From positions 682,001-746,000 of the forward strand of contig NZ_CP114903.1 of NCBI RefSeq assembly GCF_027497255.1: 64,000 nucleotides of DNA, read 5' to 3'. Source of the DNA: Micromonospora sp. WMMD882 (lineage in GTDB: Bacteria > Actinomycetota > Actinomycetes > Mycobacteriales > Micromonosporaceae). The notes beneath the pieces were generated by a model that was not told where the DNA came from, ran no database searches, and saw only the letters and a program-made list of their open reading frames with translations. Made by a program: the position numbers and the translations under genes. Of this stretch, positions 44,125 to 64,000 are shown in pieces; positions within the stretch are counted from its first letter, which is position 1; the number at the start of each line of letters is the position of its first letter.

Positions 44125-47100
44125 ATGAACGACGACAGGCTCCGCGACTACCTCAAGCGCGTGGTGACCGACCTGCAGCACACCCGGCAGCGGCTCGCCG
44201 AGGCCGAGACCCGCGACCAGGAACCCATCGCGATCATCGGGATGGGCTGCCGCTACCCCGGCGGGGTCCGCACCCCCGAGGACCTGTGGGAGCTGGTGCG
44301 CTCCGGCACCGACGCGGTCGGCGCGTTCCCCGGTGACCGGGGCTGGGACCTGACCGGGCTGTACGACCCGCAGCGGGAGCGCCCGGGCACCACGTACTGC
44401 GCCGAGGGCGGCTTCCTCGACGCCGCCGCCGACTTCGATCCCGGTTTCTTCGGCATCTCGCCGCACGAGGCGCTGGCCATGGACCCCCAGCAGCGGCTGC
44501 TGCTGGAGACCACCTGGGAGACGCTGGAACGCGCCGGCCTCGACCCGGCCGCCCTGCGCGGCAGTGACACCGCCGTGTTCGCCGGCATCATGTACCAGGA
44601 CTACGCGCTGCGCCTGAACCGGGTGCCCGACGAGGTCCAGGGCTACCTCGGCAACGGCATGTCGGACAGCGTCGCCTCCGGCCGGATCGCGTACACGTTC
44701 GGCTTCGAGGGGCCGGCGGTCACCGTGGACACGGCGTGCTCGTCGTCGCTGATCGCCATCCACCTGGCCGCGCAGGCGCTGCGGCGGCGGGAGTGCTCGC
44801 TGGCGCTGGCCGGCGGCGCGATGGTCATGTCGACGCCGGTGCCGTTCGTGGAGATGAGCCGGCAGGGCGGTCTGGCCGGCGACGGGCGCTGCAAGTCGTT
44901 CGCGGACGAGGCCGACGGCACCGGCTGGGGCGAGGGCGTCGGCATGATCCTGCTCGAACGTCTCTCCGAGGCCCGACGCCTCGGGCATCCGGTGCTCGCC
45001 GTGGTCCGCGGCAGCGCCGTCAACCAGGACGGCGCGAGCAGTCGGCTCACCGCCCCCAACGGCCCTGCCCAGCGGCGCGTCATCCGACGGGCGCTGGCCG
45101 ACGCCCGGCTGACCGCCGACGCCGTCGACGTCGTGGAGGCGCACGGCACCGGCACCGCGCTCGGCGACCCGATCGAGGCGCAGGCGCTGCTCGCCACGTA
45201 CGGCAGGGACCGGCCGCGGGACCGGCCGCTGCTGCTGGGCTCGCTGAAGTCGAACATCGGCCACACCCAGGCCGCGGCCGGCGTCGGCGGCGTCATCAAG
45301 ATGGTGCTGGCGATGCGGCACGGCATGGTGCCGCCCACCCTGCACGCCGCGCACCCCACCACCCAGGTGGACTGGTCGGCCGGCAGCGTACGGCTGGTCA
45401 CCGAGGCCGTGCCGTGGCCGGAGACGGGTCGGCCGCGCCGCGCGGCGGTCTCCTCGTTCGGTATCAGCGGCACCAACGGCCACGTCATCATCGAACAGGC
45501 CCCGGAAGCCGGGCCGGCGTCGGCGGTCGAACCGGCGACTGCGGTCGGGTCGGCCGTGGCGGTCGGGTCGGCCGCCGACGCCGTGCCGGGCCCGCCCGTC
45601 GGGGCCGCCGTGGCGGTGGACGCGCCGGTGCCGTGGCTGCTGTCGGCGCGGGACCGGGGCGGTCTGCGGGACCGGGCCGCCGCGCTGCGGGAGCTGCTCA
45701 CCGCCCGACCCGGCCTCGACCTGGCCGCCACCGGCCGCGCGCTGGCCACCTCCCGTACGGCGTTCGCGCGCCGCGCGGTCTCGCTCGCCACCGACCGCGC
45801 CGGTCTGGTCGCCGACCTGGACGCGCTGCTGGCCGACCTGCCGTCCCCGACGCTGGTCCACGGCGGCGACGTCCACGCCGGTCAGGTGGTGTTCGTGTTT
45901 CCGGGGCAGGGGTCGCAGTGGGTGGGGATGGCGCGGCGGTTGTTGGTGGAGTCGGGGGTGTTCGCGGCGCGGATGGCGGAGTGTGAGGTGGCGTTGTCGG
46001 GGTTGGTGGATTGGTCGTTGATCGGGTTGTTGCGGTCGGGTGAGGGGTTGGACCGGGTGGATGTGGTGCAGCCGGTGTTGTTTTCGGTGATGGTGTCGTT
46101 GGCGGCGGTGTGGGGTTCGTGGGGTGTGGTGCCGGATGCGGTGGTGGGGCATTCGCAGGGTGAGGTGGCGGCGGCGGTGGTGGGGGGTGGTTTGTCGTTG
46201 GTGGATGGGGTGCGGGTGGTGGTGGTGCGGAGTCGGTTGGTGGGGGGTTTGGGTGGTGGGGGTGCGATGGCGTCGGTGGGGTTGTCGGTGGGGGATGTGG
46301 TGGGTCGGGGTTGGGGTGGGGTGTCGGTGGCGGCGGTGAATGGTCCGGTGTCGACGGTGGTGGCGGGTGGGGTGGGTGTGGTGGAGGGGTTGGTGGGGGG
46401 TTTGGTGGGTGAGGGTGTGCGGGCGCGGGTGTTGCCGGTGGATTACGCCTCGCACAGCCCACAGGTCGAGCCGCTGCGCGACGATCTGCTCGCCCAGCTC
46501 GACGGCATCACGCCGCTCGCCTCCGACGTGCCGTTCTACTCCACGGTGACCGGTGGCCGGGTCGACACCCGTACGCTCGACGCCGACTACTGGTACCGCA
46601 ACCTGCGGGAGACGGTCCGGTTGCAGGACGCCGTCACCGCCACACTGACCGCCGGGCATCGCGTGTTCGTCGAGGTCAGCCCGCACCCGGTACTCACCGT
46701 GGCGATCGAGGAGACCGCCCGGGTCGCCGGCCACGACGCCCTCGCCGTCGGCACCCTGCGCCGCGACGACGGCGGCCTCGACCGGGTCCGGGCCGCCGTG
46801 GCCGAGCTGTGGGCCGCCGGCGTCCCGGTCGACTGGACGCCGACGTACGCGCACCTGCCGCGTCGGCACGTCGAGCTGCCCACGTACCCGTTCCAGCGGC
46901 GGCGCTACTGGCTGGAGGACTCCGGCCCGGCCACCGGCGACCTCGGCGCCGCCGGCCTCACCGCCGCCGAGCATCCCCTGCTCGGCGCGGTCGTCACGCT
47001 CGCCGACGGCGACGCCCTGCTGCTGACCGGTCGGCTCTCGGCCCGGACCAGTCCGTGGCTCGCCGAGCACGACGTCCTCGGCGACCTGCTGTTGCCGGGC

Positions 47101-50100
47101 ACCGCGTTCCTCGAACTCGCCACCCACGCCGCCGACCAGGTCGGCTGCCGCCGCGTCGAGGAGCTCACCGTCCAGACGCCGCTGGCGCTGCCCGTCGACG
47201 GCGGCGTCGACGTGCAGGTGAGCGTCGGCGGGCCGGACGCCTCGGGCCGCCGCCCGTTCGGGGTGTACGCCCGGCCCGCCGGCGCGTCGGACGGGCCGTG
47301 GACCCGGCACGCCGACGGCGTGCTGTCCCCGGAGGCGTCCCCCGCGCCGGCCGCCCGGACGGCCTGGCCGCCCCCGGCCGCCGACCCGGTCGACCTGACC
47401 GGACTCTACGAGCGCTTCGCCGCGGGCGGCTTCGCCTACGGCCCCGCCTTCCGGGGGCTGCGCGCGGCCTGGCGCGTCGGCGACGACGTGTACGCCGAGG
47501 CCACCCTGCCCGCCGACCGGCACGCCGAGGCCGCCGGGTACGGCCTGCACCCCGCGCTGCTGGACTCCGCCCTGCACGTCACCGGGCTGGACGAGGGCGG
47601 CGGCCGGATGCCGTTCGCGTGGACCGGCGTGGTCCGGCACGCCCACGGCGCGACCACGGTGCGGGTACGGGTGTCGCCCGCTGGCGAGAACGCGGTGTCG
47701 GTCCAGGCGTGGGACGCCGCCGGGCAGCCCGTCGCCGCGATCGACGCGCTGCTGCTGCGCCCCGCCGCCCCGGCCGCCCGGCAGGACCCGCTGTTCCGGG
47801 TGGACTGGCTTCCCGTACGGGTCGCGCCGGCACCCGGGGCGAGCGCCCCCGACCTGGTCTTCGAGGCGGTCCCGGCCGGCGGGGCGGGCGGTCCGGCGGC
47901 GGTACGGGAGGCCGTGCGGCACGTCGCGGCCCGGCTGCGGGACTGGCTGGCCGACGACCGGTCGACCGACCGTCGGCTCGTGTTCCGTACCCGGGGGGCG
48001 GCGCCCGGCGGGGACGTCACCGACCTCGCGCACGCCGCCGTCTGGGGTCTGGTGCGTTCCGCCCAGTCGGAGCACCCGGGCCGGTTCGCGCTGGCCGACG
48101 CCGACGTCGCCGACCTGCCGCTGGTGGCCGCCGTGCTGGCCGCCACCGAGGAGGACCAGGTCGCCGTCCGTGACGGTCAGGCCGTCGTCCCGCGACTGGC
48201 CCGGGTGACCGCCGGCGGATCCCCGGACCCGGTCACCGGGCCGGCGGCCGGGCTCACCGGTCCCGACGGCACGGTCCTGATCACCGGCGGCACCGGCCTG
48301 ATCGGCTCCCGCGTGGCCCGTCACCTCGCCGCCCACGGCGCCCGCCACCTGCTGCTGACCAGCCGCCAGGGCCCGGCCGCCCCCGGGGCCGCCGACCTCG
48401 TCGCCGACCTCGCCGCGCTCGGCGCGACCGGCATGGTCGTGGCCTGCGACGTCGCCGACCGGGAGGCGCTGCGGGCCCTGCTCGGCACGATCCCGGCGGA
48501 CCGTCCGCTGACCGCCGTGGTGCACGCCGCCGGAGCGCTCGACGACGGCGTCGTCACCTCACTCACCGACGAGCGTTTCGACACGGTGCTGCGGCCCAAG
48601 GTGGACGCCGCCTGGCACCTGCACGAGCTCACCGCCGGGCTGGACCTGCGCGCGTTCGTGCTGTTCTCCTCCGCCGCCGGCGTGTTCGGCGGGCCGGGCC
48701 AGGGCAACTACGCCGCGGCCAACGCGTTCCTCGACGCGCTCGCCCGGCGCCGCCGCGCCGCTGGCCTGCCCGGTCAGTCGATCGCGTGGACGCTGTGGGC
48801 GCGGCCCAGCGCGATGACCGGCCACCTCGGCGCGGACGAGGCTCGCCGGATCGCCCGTTCCGGCATGCCGGCGCTCACCGACCGGCAGGGCCTCGACCTG
48901 TTCGACGCCGCCACCGGCGTCGACGAGCCGGCCCCGGTGGCGATGCTGCTGGACACCGCCGCCCTGCGCGCCCGCCCGACCACCGACCCGGTTCCGCGGC
49001 TGCTGCACGGGCTGGTCCGCCCGGCGGCCCGGCGGGCCGCCGTCGCCCCGGCCCCGACCGACGCCGCCGACACCGCCGGCGGCCGGTTCGCCGGCCTGCC
49101 GCCCGCCGAGCGGCGGCGGGAGCTGCGGGAGCTGGTCCGCGCCCAGGCCGCCGAGGTCCTCGGGCACCCGTCGGCGGGCGCCGTCGAGCCCACCCGCGCC
49201 TTCCGTGACCTCGGCTTCGACTCGCTCGCCTCGGTCAACCTGCGCAACCGCCTCGCCGCCGCCACCGGCCTGCGGCTGCCTCCCACGCTGGTGTTCGACC
49301 ATCCCACCCCGGACGCCCTCGCCGCGCTGCTGGACAGCCAGCTCGGCGGCCCGCCGGAGACGACGCCCACCACCCCCACGACCCGAGCGGCCGGGCCGGC
49401 GTCGGCCGACGAGCCGATCGCCATCGTCGCGATGGGCTGCCGGTACCCCGGCGGCGCGGACTCCCCGGAGCGGCTGTGGGACCTGGTCGCCGCCGGCGTC
49501 GACGCGATCTCCCCGTTCCCCGAGGACCGCGGCTGGGACCTCGACGCGCTCTACGACCCCGACGGCGACACGCCCGGCACCTCGTACGTGCGGGAGGGCG
49601 GCTTCCTCTACGACGCCGCCGACTTCGACGCCGAGTTCTTCGGCATCTCGCCCCGTGAGGCGTTGGCCATGGACCCGCAGCAGCGGCTGCTGCTGGAGAC
49701 CACGTGGGAGACGTTCGAACGCGCCGGCATCGACCCCGGCACGTTACGCGGCAGCCGCACCGGCGTGTTCACCGGCGTGATGCACCACGACTACGCCGTG
49801 CGGCTGCTCGGCAACGTCCCGGAGGAGATCGAGGGCTTCCTCGGCGCCGGCAACTCCGCCAGCGTGCTGTCCGGCCGCCTGTCGTACGTGTTCGGGCTGG
49901 AGGGCCCGGCCGTCACCGTCGACACGGCCTGCTCGTCGTCGCTCGTCGCGCTGCACCTGGCGGTCCGGTCGCTGCGGTCCGGCGAGTGCGACCTGGCCCT
50001 CGCCGGTGGCGTGACGGTGATGAACAGCCCCGAGCTGTTCGTGGTGTTCAGCCGCCAGCGCGGGCTGGCCGCCGACGGCCGCTGCAAACCGTACTCCGAC

Positions 50101-53100
50101 GCCGCCGACGGCACCGGCTTCGGTGAGGGCGTCGGCGTCCTTCTGGTGGAGCGGTTGTCGGATGCTCGGGCGAATGGGCATCCGGTGTTGGCGGTGGTGC
50201 GGGGTTCTGCGGTTAATCAGGATGGGGCGTCGAATGGGTTGACGGCGCCGAGTGGGGTGGCGCAGCAGCGGGTGATTCGGGCGGCGTTGGTGGATGCGGG
50301 TTTGGGTGTGGGGGATGTGGATGTGGTGGAGGGGCATGGGACGGGGACGCGGTTGGGGGATCCGATTGAGGTGGGGGCGTTGGTGGCGACGTATGGGCGG
50401 GGTCGGGTGGGTGGTGTGCCGTTGTGGTTGGGGTCGTTGAAGTCGAATGTGGGTCATTCGTCGGCGGCGGCGGGTGTGGGTGGGGTGGTGAAGATGGTGG
50501 GTGCGTTGGGGTGTGGGGTGTTGCCGGGGTCGTTGCATGTGGGGGTGGGGTTGTCGGGGGTGGATTGGGTGTCGGGTGGGGTGGGGTTGTTGGGTGGTTC
50601 GCGGGTGTGGGAGCGGGTGGGTCGGGCGCGTCGGGCGGGTGTGTCGGCGTTCGGGGTGAGTGGTACGAACGCGCACGTCATTTTGGAGGAGGCGCCTGAG
50701 GTCCCCGCGCCGGAGGTGACCCCCGAGGACGGCCTTCCGGTCGCCTGGGTGCTGTCCGCCCGTACCCCCGGGGCCCTGCGCGCCCAGGCCGACCGGCTCG
50801 CCCGGCGGCTCGTCGACGACCCGTCGCCGCGCCCCGCCGACGTCGGCCTGACGCTGGCCCGGCACCGGGCCCGGCATCCCCACCGCGCCGTGCTCGTCGG
50901 AGACCGCGACGGCCTGCTGGACGGCGTGCGCGCGCTCGCCGCCGGGGAGCCGACGGCCGCCACCGCCACCGGCGTCGCCGCGAACCTGGGACGCACCGTG
51001 TTCGTCTTCCCCGGCCAGGGCGCCCAGTGGGCCGGCATGGGGGTCGAGCTGCTCGGCGCCAACGCGGTCTTCGCCGACACGATGGCCGCCTGCGAGGCCG
51101 CTCTCGCCCCGTACGGCGACCGGTCCGTGCTGGAGGTCCTCAGTGACCCGGCCGCCCTGGAGCGGGTGGACCAGGTCCAGCCCGCCCTGTTCGCCGTCAT
51201 GGTCTCCCTCGCCGCCACCTGGCGGTCGTACGGGGTGGAGCCCGACGCCGTCGTCGGCCACTCCCAGGGCGAGATCGCCGCGGCGGTGGTGGCCGGCGCG
51301 CTCTCCCTGGCCGACGGCGCGAAGGTCGTCGCCCTGCGCAGCCGACTGCTGCGCGCGCTCGCCGGCACCGGGGCGATGGCCTCGATCGCGTCGGGCGTCG
51401 ACGACGTCCGGGCCCGCCTGGCCGGTCGGCCGGGCCTGTCGATCGCCGCGGTCAACGGCCCCCGGGCCACCGTGGTGGCCGGCGACCCCGCCGCCGTCGC
51501 GGACGTGGTCGACGCCTGCGAACGCGACGACGTCCGCGCCCGCCGGATCGACGTCGACTACGCGTCGCACTCCGCGCACGTGGACGCCCTGCACGACGAG
51601 CTGGTCGCCGCGCTCGCCACGGTCACCCCCACCGCCGCCCGGGTCCCGATGTACTCCACGGTGGACGGCGGCTGGCTGGACGGCCCCGAGCTGACCGCCG
51701 GGTACTGGTTCCGGAACCTGCGTGGCACGGTCGGTTTCGCTCCCGCCGTACGGGCCCTCGCCGACCATGGCCACACCACGTTCGTGGAGGTCAGCCCGCA
51801 TCCGGTGCTGACCGCCGGGATCAGCGGCACGCTTGAGGACGACGCCGAGCCGGCGCTGGTGACCGGCTCGCTGCGCCGTGGCGAGGGCGGACTCGCCCGG
51901 CTGCTGCTCTCGCTGGGGCAGGCGCACGCCGGTGGCGTGCCCGTCGACTGGGCGGCCGTCTTCGCCGGGACCGGCGCGCGCCGCGTCGACCTGCCGGTGT
52001 ACCCGTTCCAGCGCACCCGCTACTGGCTCGACGCGTCGCCCGGCCGGGCCGACGTCGGCGCGGCGGGACTCGGCGCGACCGGGCACCCGCTGGTCGCCGC
52101 GGCGGTGGACCTCGCCGGCAGCGGGGAGCGGCTGCTCACCGGGCGGCTGTCCCGCGCCGCGACGCCGTGGCTGGCCGAGCACTCCCTGGCCGGCGTGACC
52201 CTGCTGCCCGGCGCCGCGTTCCTGGAGCTCGCCCTGCGCGCCGCCGACGAGGCCGGCGTCGGCGTCGTCGAGGAGCTCACCCTCCAGGCCCCGCTCGTGC
52301 TGCCCGCCGACGGCGGCGTCGGCGTGCAGGCGCGGATCGGTCCGCCCGGCCCGGACGGACGACGTACGGTCGGCGTGTACGCCGACACCGCCGGCTGGAC
52401 GGCGTACGCCGAGGGCACGCTGGCCCCCGCCCCGGCGGTCCCGGCCGACGTCCCGGTGGCCTGGCCCCCGCCCGACGCGGACCCGCTGGACGTCACCCAC
52501 CTGTACGACCGCTTCGCCGGGGCCGGGTACGGGTACGGGCCCACGTTCCGGGGCGTCCGGGCCGCCTGGCGGCACGGCGACGAGGTGTACGCCGAGCTCG
52601 CCCTGCCGCAGCCCGGCGACGGCGCCGACTACCTGCTGCACCCGGCGCTGCTGGACAGCGCCCTGCAGGCGAGCGCCCTGCTGCCCGGCCGCGACGACGT
52701 CGCCCGGCTGCCGTTCTCGTGGACCGGCGTGACCCTGCACGCCACCGGCGCCGCCGCCCTGCGGGTCCGGGTCACCGCGCACGGCGCCGACGAGGTGTCC
52801 GTGGAGGCACGGGACCTCACCGGCGCTCTGGTGCTGACCGTCGGGGCGCTGGCGCTGCGTCCGGTCCCGGCCGGCGGCCTCACCGCCGCCTCCGGCGTAC
52901 GCCCGCACCACCTGCGGTGGGCGCCGCGCCCGACGCCGCCGGGCCCGCCGGTCGACGTCGCCCGGCCCGGCTGGCCCGACCTGGCCGCGCTGCGCGAGCA
53001 GCGGGTACCCGCCCACGTGGTCGCCGACGTGACGTCGGACGACCTGCGGGAGGCCACCGGTCGCGCCCTCGGCCTGGTCCAGGGCTGGCTGGCCGACGAG

Positions 53101-55641
53101 CGGTTCGCCGACTCGACGCTGGTGTTCCGCACCCGCGGCGCGGTCCGCCTCGGACCGGGCGACCGGGCGTCGGACTGGGCCGGGGCCGGCGTGTGGGGCC
53201 TGGTGCGTACCGCCCAGCTCGAACACCCGGGCCGGTTCGTGCTCGCCGACACCGACGACGACCCCGCGTCCCTGGCCGCCCTCACCGCGGCGCTGCCCAC
53301 CGGCGAGCCGCAGTGGGCGGCCCGGTCCGGCGAGCTGTTCGTGCCCCGGCTCACCGCCGGCGACCCGGACCTGCTCACCGAGCCCGCCGAAGCGGCCTGG
53401 CGGGTCGAGACCGGCGCCGGGCAGGCGGTCGACGACCTGGTCGCGCGGGCCTGCCCCGGGGCGCTCGCCCCGCTCGGGGAGGGCCAGGTCCGGGTCGCCG
53501 TCCGCGCCGCCGGCCTCAACTTCCACGACGTGGTCGTGTCGCTCGGCCTGGACCCGGACCAGCCGACCCTCGGCAGCGAGGGCGCCGGCGTCGTGCTGGA
53601 GACCGGCCCCGGCGTCACCGACCTCGGCCCCGGCGACCGGGTGCTGGGGGTGTTCGGCGGCGCGTTCGGCCCGGTCGTCGTCGCCGACCGCGCCGGCCTG
53701 GCCCGCATTCCGGCCGGCTGGTCGTTCGCCCAGGCCGCCGCCGTGCCGATCGCCTTCCTCACCGCGTACTACGGGCTGTTCGACCTGGGTGGCCTGCGAC
53801 CCGGTCAGAAGGTGCTGGTGCACGCCGCGACCGGCGGCGTCGGCACGGCGGCGGTGCAGCTCGCCCGGCACGTCGGCGCGGAGGTCTTCGGCACCGCCAG
53901 CCCCGCGAAGCAGCCCGTGCTGCGCGCCCTGGGCCTCGACGACGCGCACCTCGCCTCCACCCGCACCCTCGACTTCGCCGACCACTTCCGGGAGACCACC
54001 GGCGGTCTCGGCGTGGACGTGGTGCTCGACTGCCTGGCCCGCGAGTTCGTCGACGCGTCACTGGACCTGCTGCCCCGCGGCGGCGCGTTCGTGGAGATGG
54101 GCAAGACCGACGTCCGTTCCGCCGACGAGGTCGCCCGCGCCCACCCCGGCGTGCGGTACCAGGCGTTCGACCTGGCGCAGGCGGGCCCGGAGCGGATCGC
54201 CGCGATGCTCGCCGAGGTGCTGGCGCTGTTCGCCCGGGGGGCGCTGCGACCGCTGCCGCTGACCTGCTGGGACGTGCGGCAGGCGCCGGCGGCGTTCCGG
54301 CACCTGTCCCAGGCCCGGCACGTCGGCAAGAACGTGCTGCTCGTCCCGGCACGACCCGACCCGGGCGGCACCGTCCTGGTCACCGGCGGCACCGGCACGC
54401 TCGGCCGCGCCGTCGCCCGGCACCTGGCCGCCACCCACGGCGTCCGGCGGCTGCTGCTGCTCAGCCGCCGCGGCCCGCGGGCGGCGGACGTGCCCGGGCT
54501 GATCGCCGACCTGGCCCGGCTCGGGGCCGAGGCGGAGGTCGTCGCCTGCGACGTCGCCGACCGGTCCGCCCTGGCCGGGGCGCTCTGCGCGATCCCGGCG
54601 GACCGGCCGCTCACCGCCGTCGTGCACGCTGCCGGCGTCCTCGACGACGCCCTCGTCGAGTCGCTCACCGTCGAGCAACTGGACCGGGCGCTGCGCCCCA
54701 AGGTGGCTGCCGCGCTCGCCCTGCACGAGCTGACCCGTGACCTCGACCTGGCGGCGTTCGTGCTGTTCTCCTCCGGCGCCGGTCTGCTCGGCGCGGCCGG
54801 GCAGGCCAACTACGCCGCCGCGAACGCCGCGCTCGACGCGCTGGCCGCCGAGCGGCGCGCCCAGGGCCTGCCGGCCGTCTCGGTCGGCTGGGGACTGTGG
54901 GAGGACCGCAGCGAGCTGACCGCGAACGTGACAGGCGTCGCGCTGCGCGCCGCCGACGCGCTCACGCTGTTCGACGCGGCGTGGCGCTCGGCCGTGCCGT
55001 ACGTGTTCGCGGCCCGGCTCGACCCCGCCGTGCTCTCCGGCGACCGGGTTCCGGCCGTGCTCAGCGCCCTCGCCCCGACCCGCCGGCCGACCCGGCGGCA
55101 GGTGGACGTCGGCGCCGCGCAGGCCGACCGGCTCGCCACCATGCCGCCGGCCGAGGCGCGCCGGACGCTGCTGGAGCTGGTCCGGGGCAACGCCGCCGCG
55201 GTCCTCGGCCACCCGTCCACCGAGTCGATCCGGCCCACCCGGCCGTTCAAGGAGCTCGGCTTCGACTCGCTGACCGGGGTGGAGCTGCGCAACCGGCTGG
55301 CCGACGCGGTGGGCGTACGGCTGCCGGCCGCCCTGATCTTCGACCACCCGACGCCCGACGCCCTGGCCCGCGACCTGCTGCGCCGGGTCGGCGCGACCGC
55401 GCCGGCCGGCCCGCCGCAGCCGCCGCTGCTGCTGACCGAGCTGACCCGGTTGGAGGCCGGCGTCGACGCGCTCGGCCCGCAGGAGCCGCCGCCGGATCTG
55501 GCGGCCCGGCTGCGCCGCCTGCTGTCCAGGATCGAGGCCACCGCCGACGGCGGACCCGACGACGACGCCGGTCAGGAGATCGAGGCCGCCAGCAACGACG
55601 AGCTGTTCGACCTGATCGACCGCGAACTGGGGCTGCGATGA
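44125..55641 (+). CDS. PKS5: type I PKS, modules 9-10 (KS-AT-DH-KR-ACP, KS-AT-DH-ER-KR-ACP)
   Basis: The protein has 3838 residues and starts with a docking helix ([17 protein letters not shown]) that fits the PKS4 tail. Module 9: KS9 (Cys205), AT9 (Ser677, YASH 774-777, methylmalonyl), DH9 (His982, Asp1147), KR9 (from 1387, LDD, Tyr1529, B-type), ACP9 Ser1700; expected product a methyl-branched double bond. Module 10: KS10 (Cys1936), AT10 (Ser2380, YASH 2479-2482, methylmalonyl), DH10 (His2686 in [10 protein letters not shown], Asp2844), ER10 (about 3090-3410, nucleotide-binding [11 protein letters not shown] from 3233), KR10 (from 3420, LDD, Tyr3563), ACP10 Ser3715; this is the only fully reducing module seen. 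The tail [15 protein letters not shown] is the docking region for PKS6. AT9 carries repeat C and KS10 repeat B, so both blocks of module 6 have their partners here, in two different modules. The stop overlaps the ATG of a 20-codon reading frame that leads to the PKS6 start. Confidence 0.97.
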   Translation: MNDDRLRDYLKRVVTDLQHTRQRLAEAETRDQEPIAIIGMGCRYPGGVRTPEDLWELVRSGTDAVGAFPGDRGWDLTGLYDPQRERPGTTYCAEGGFLDAAADFDPGFFGISPHEALAMDPQQRLLLETTWETLERAGLDPAALRGSDTAVFAGIMYQDYALRLNRVPDEVQGYLGNGMSDSVASGRIAYTFGFEGPAVTVDTACSSSLIAIHLAAQALRRRECSLALAGGAMVMSTPVPFVEMSRQGGLAGDGRCKSFADEADGTGWGEGVGMILLERLSEARRLGHPVLAVVRGSAVNQDGASSRLTAPNGPAQRRVIRRALADARLTADAVDVVEAHGTGTALGDPIEAQALLATYGRDRPRDRPLLLGSLKSNIGHTQAAAGVGGVIKMVLAMRHGMVPPTLHAAHPTTQVDWSAGSVRLVTEAVPWPETGRPRRAAVSSFGISGTNGHVIIEQAPEAGPASAVEPATAVGSAVAVGSAADAVPGPPVGAAVAVDAPVPWLLSARDRGGLRDRAAALRELLTARPGLDLAATGRALATSRTAFARRAVSLATDRAGLVADLDALLADLPSPTLVHGGDVHAGQVVFVFPGQGSQWVGMARRLLVESGVFAARMAECEVALSGLVDWSLIGLLRSGEGLDRVDVVQPVLFSVMVSLAAVWGSWGVVPDAVVGHSQGEVAAAVVGGGLSLVDGVRVVVVRSRLVGGLGGGGAMASVGLSVGDVVGRGWGGVSVAAVNGPVSTVVAGGVGVVEGLVGGLVGEGVRARVLPVDYASHSPQVEPLRDDLLAQLDGITPLASDVPFYSTVTGGRVDTRTLDADYWYRNLRETVRLQDAVTATLTAGHRVFVEVSPHPVLTVAIEETARVAGHDALAVGTLRRDDGGLDRVRAAVAELWAAGVPVDWTPTYAHLPRRHVELPTYPFQRRRYWLEDSGPATGDLGAAGLTAAEHPLLGAVVTLADGDALLLTGRLSARTSPWLAEHDVLGDLLLPGTAFLELATHAADQVGCRRVEELTVQTPLALPVDGGVDVQVSVGGPDASGRRPFGVYARPAGASDGPWTRHADGVLSPEASPAPAARTAWPPPAADPVDLTGLYERFAAGGFAYGPAFRGLRAAWRVGDDVYAEATLPADRHAEAAGYGLHPALLDSALHVTGLDEGGGRMPFAWTGVVRHAHGATTVRVRVSPAGENAVSVQAWDAAGQPVAAIDALLLRPAAPAARQDPLFRVDWLPVRVAPAPGASAPDLVFEAVPAGGAGGPAAVREAVRHVAARLRDWLADDRSTDRRLVFRTRGAAPGGDVTDLAHAAVWGLVRSAQSEHPGRFALADADVADLPLVAAVLAATEEDQVAVRDGQAVVPRLARVTAGGSPDPVTGPAAGLTGPDGTVLITGGTGLIGSRVARHLAAHGARHLLLTSRQGPAAPGAADLVADLAALGATGMVVACDVADREALRALLGTIPADRPLTAVVHAAGALDDGVVTSLTDERFDTVLRPKVDAAWHLHELTAGLDLRAFVLFSSAAGVFGGPGQGNYAAANAFLDALARRRRAAGLPGQSIAWTLWARPSAMTGHLGADEARRIARSGMPALTDRQGLDLFDAATGVDEPAPVAMLLDTAALRARPTTDPVPRLLHGLVRPAARRAAVAPAPTDAADTAGGRFAGLPPAERRRELRELVRAQAAEVLGHPSAGAVEPTRAFRDLGFDSLASVNLRNRLAAATGLRLPPTLVFDHPTPDALAALLDSQLGGPPETTPTTPTTRAAGPASADEPIAIVAMGCRYPGGADSPERLWDLVAAGVDAISPFPEDRGWDLDALYDPDGDTPGTSYVREGGFLYDAADFDAEFFGISPREALAMDPQQRLLLETTWETFERAGIDPGTLRGSRTGVFTGVMHHDYAVRLLGNVPEEIEGFLGAGNSASVLSGRLSYVFGLEGPAVTVDTACSSSLVALHLAVRSLRSGECDLALAGGVTVMNSPELFVVFSRQRGLAADGRCKPYSDAADGTGFGEGVGVLLVERLSDARANGHPVLAVVRGSAVNQDGASNGLTAPSGVAQQRVIRAALVDAGLGVGDVDVVEGHGTGTRLGDPIEVGALVATYGRGRVGGVPLWLGSLKSNVGHSSAAAGVGGVVKMVGALGCGVLPGSLHVGVGLSGVDWVSGGVGLLGGSRVWERVGRARRAGVSAFGVSGTNAHVILEEAPEVPAPEVTPEDGLPVAWVLSARTPGALRAQADRLARRLVDDPSPRPADVGLTLARHRARHPHRAVLVGDRDGLLDGVRALAAGEPTAATATGVAANLGRTVFVFPGQGAQWAGMGVELLGANAVFADTMAACEAALAPYGDRSVLEVLSDPAALERVDQVQPALFAVMVSLAATWRSYGVEPDAVVGHSQGEIAAAVVAGALSLADGAKVVALRSRLLRALAGTGAMASIASGVDDVRARLAGRPGLSIAAVNGPRATVVAGDPAAVADVVDACERDDVRARRIDVDYASHSAHVDALHDELVAALATVTPTAARVPMYSTVDGGWLDGPELTAGYWFRNLRGTVGFAPAVRALADHGHTTFVEVSPHPVLTAGISGTLEDDAEPALVTGSLRRGEGGLARLLLSLGQAHAGGVPVDWAAVFAGTGARRVDLPVYPFQRTRYWLDASPGRADVGAAGLGATGHPLVAAAVDLAGSGERLLTGRLSRAATPWLAEHSLAGVTLLPGAAFLELALRAADEAGVGVVEELTLQAPLVLPADGGVGVQARIGPPGPDGRRTVGVYADTAGWTAYAEGTLAPAPAVPADVPVAWPPPDADPLDVTHLYDRFAGAGYGYGPTFRGVRAAWRHGDEVYAELALPQPGDGADYLLHPALLDSALQASALLPGRDDVARLPFSWTGVTLHATGAAALRVRVTAHGADEVSVEARDLTGALVLTVGALALRPVPAGGLTAASGVRPHHLRWAPRPTPPGPPVDVARPGWPDLAALREQRVPAHVVADVTSDDLREATGRALGLVQGWLADERFADSTLVFRTRGAVRLGPGDRASDWAGAGVWGLVRTAQLEHPGRFVLADTDDDPASLAALTAALPTGEPQWAARSGELFVPRLTAGDPDLLTEPAEAAWRVETGAGQAVDDLVARACPGALAPLGEGQVRVAVRAAGLNFHDVVVSLGLDPDQPTLGSEGAGVVLETGPGVTDLGPGDRVLGVFGGAFGPVVVADRAGLARIPAGWSFAQAAAVPIAFLTAYYGLFDLGGLRPGQKVLVHAATGGVGTAAVQLARHVGAEVFGTASPAKQPVLRALGLDDAHLASTRTLDFADHFRETTGGLGVDVVLDCLAREFVDASLDLLPRGGAFVEMGKTDVRSADEVARAHPGVRYQAFDLAQAGPERIAAMLAEVLALFARGALRPLPLTCWDVRQAPAAFRHLSQARHVGKNVLLVPARPDPGGTVLVTGGTGTLGRAVARHLAATHGVRRLLLLSRRGPRAADVPGLIADLARLGAEAEVVACDVADRSALAGALCAIPADRPLTAVVHAAGVLDDALVESLTVEQLDRALRPKVAAALALHELTRDLDLAAFVLFSSGAGLLGAAGQANYAAANAALDALAAERRAQGLPAVSVGWGLWEDRSELTANVTGVALRAADALTLFDAAWRSAVPYVFAARLDPAVLSGDRVPAVLSALAPTRRPTRRQVDVGAAQADRLATMPPAEARRTLLELVRGNAAAVLGHPSTESIRPTRPFKELGFDSLTGVELRNRLADAVGVRLPAALIFDHPTPDALARDLLRRVGATAPAGPPQPPLLLTELTRLEAGVDALGPQEPPPDLAARLRRLLSRIEATADGGPDDDAGQEIEAASNDELFDLIDRELGLR
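45541..45576 (+). repeat. 18-bp tandem repeat (2 copies) in the KS9-AT9 linker
   Basis: GCGGTCGGGTCGGCCGTG (45541-45558) is followed by GCGGTCGGGTCGGCCGCC (45559-45576). They encode AVGSAV and AVGSAA in the KS-AT linker of module 9. Confidence 0.8.
45889..46608 (+). repeat. Repeat C, copy 2 (720 bp) in AT9
   Basis: This is the partner of 31091-31810 in AT6. The two ATs are therefore the same over their whole catalytic and specificity core and differ only beyond 46608, from the codon after NLR. Confidence 0.93.
50147..50727 (+). repeat. Repeat B, copy 2 (581 bp, C-poor skewed block) in KS10
   Basis: This is the partner of 30225-30805 in KS6. A separate stretch of about 60 bp around the active-site Cys (49921-49980 against about 30000-30060) also matches between the two KS domains, outside the skewed block. 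Confidence 0.93.
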
Positions 55642-55696
55642 CCCGCCCGACCACCCCGTGGGCCGTCCCGGTCCCCGCGCACACCCGAGGAGCCCG

Positions 55697-55700
<4 letters not shown>
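55638..55700 (+). other. 20-codon reading frame linking PKS5 and PKS6
   Basis: An ATG at 55638 overlaps the PKS5 stop (ATGA). Its frame encodes 20 residues beginning MTRPTTPW and ends with a TGA at 55698-55700 that overlaps the GTG start of PKS6 (GTGA). It could pass ribosomes across the 55-base gap, or be chance. No peptide function is claimed. Confidence 0.35.
55687..55692 (+). promoter_or_regulatory. Ribosome binding site of PKS6
   Basis: GAGGAG lies 4 bases before the GTG at 55697. The spacing is short, but no ATG in this frame occurs before the KS, and the GTG gives a complete docking helix, so it decides the start. Confidence 0.6.

Positions 55701-64000
<8,300 letters not shown>

Overview
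The window is one continuous stretch of a giant modular type I (cis-AT) polyketide synthase locus. The DNA is very GC-rich, almost every codon ends in G or C, and genes are packed with TGATG or ATGA overlaps. This fits a filamentous actinomycete; a Micromonosporaceae-type host is my inference only.

Layout. At 85-2111 two short genes lie on the minus strand with a 4-base ATGA overlap: a discrete acyltransferase, then a truncated adenylate-forming (ANL) enzyme. A 230-bp divergent intergenic region (2112-2341) separates them from six co-directional plus-strand PKS genes, here called PKS1-PKS6: 2342-10459, 10459-15975, 15975-29381, 29396-44074, 44125-55641 and 55697 to past the window end. They encode a loading module and twelve extension modules, the last one cut by the window edge. 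Order: load KS*-AT-ACP; M1 AT-DH-KR; M2 AT-DH-KR; M3 AT-KR; M4 AT-KR; M5 AT-inactive KR; M6 AT-KR; M7 AT-KR; M8 AT-DH-KR; M9 AT-DH-KR; M10 AT-DH-ER-KR; M11 AT-KR; M12 AT-DH-(cut). Each extension module also has a KS, and each of M1-M11 an ACP.

Product logic. From M3 to M12, extender choice and beta-processing match the backbone of the 16-membered plecomacrolides (bafilomycin/hygrolidin type) position by position, including the inactive KR where the hemiketal ketone sits and an unusual AT motif where methoxymalonate is used. The front end differs: loading module, M1 and M2 should give a dienyl side chain in place of the isobutyryl starter of bafilomycin. One further module and a thioesterase are expected beyond 64000.

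Most unusual feature. Eight blocks inside the PKS genes switch to a codon style with almost no C: third positions are G or T and Leu is TTG. They form four repeat pairs, apparently identical or nearly so: A 1425 bp, B 581 bp, C 720 bp, D 364 bp. Smaller cores are shared between pairs. They fit the elements described as GRINS (genetic repeats of intense nucleotide skews) in assembly-line PKS genes. Pair A bounds the single-module gene PKS2 and carries both docking regions, so module 2 looks like a clean recombination cassette and two successive subunit junctions share the same docking code.
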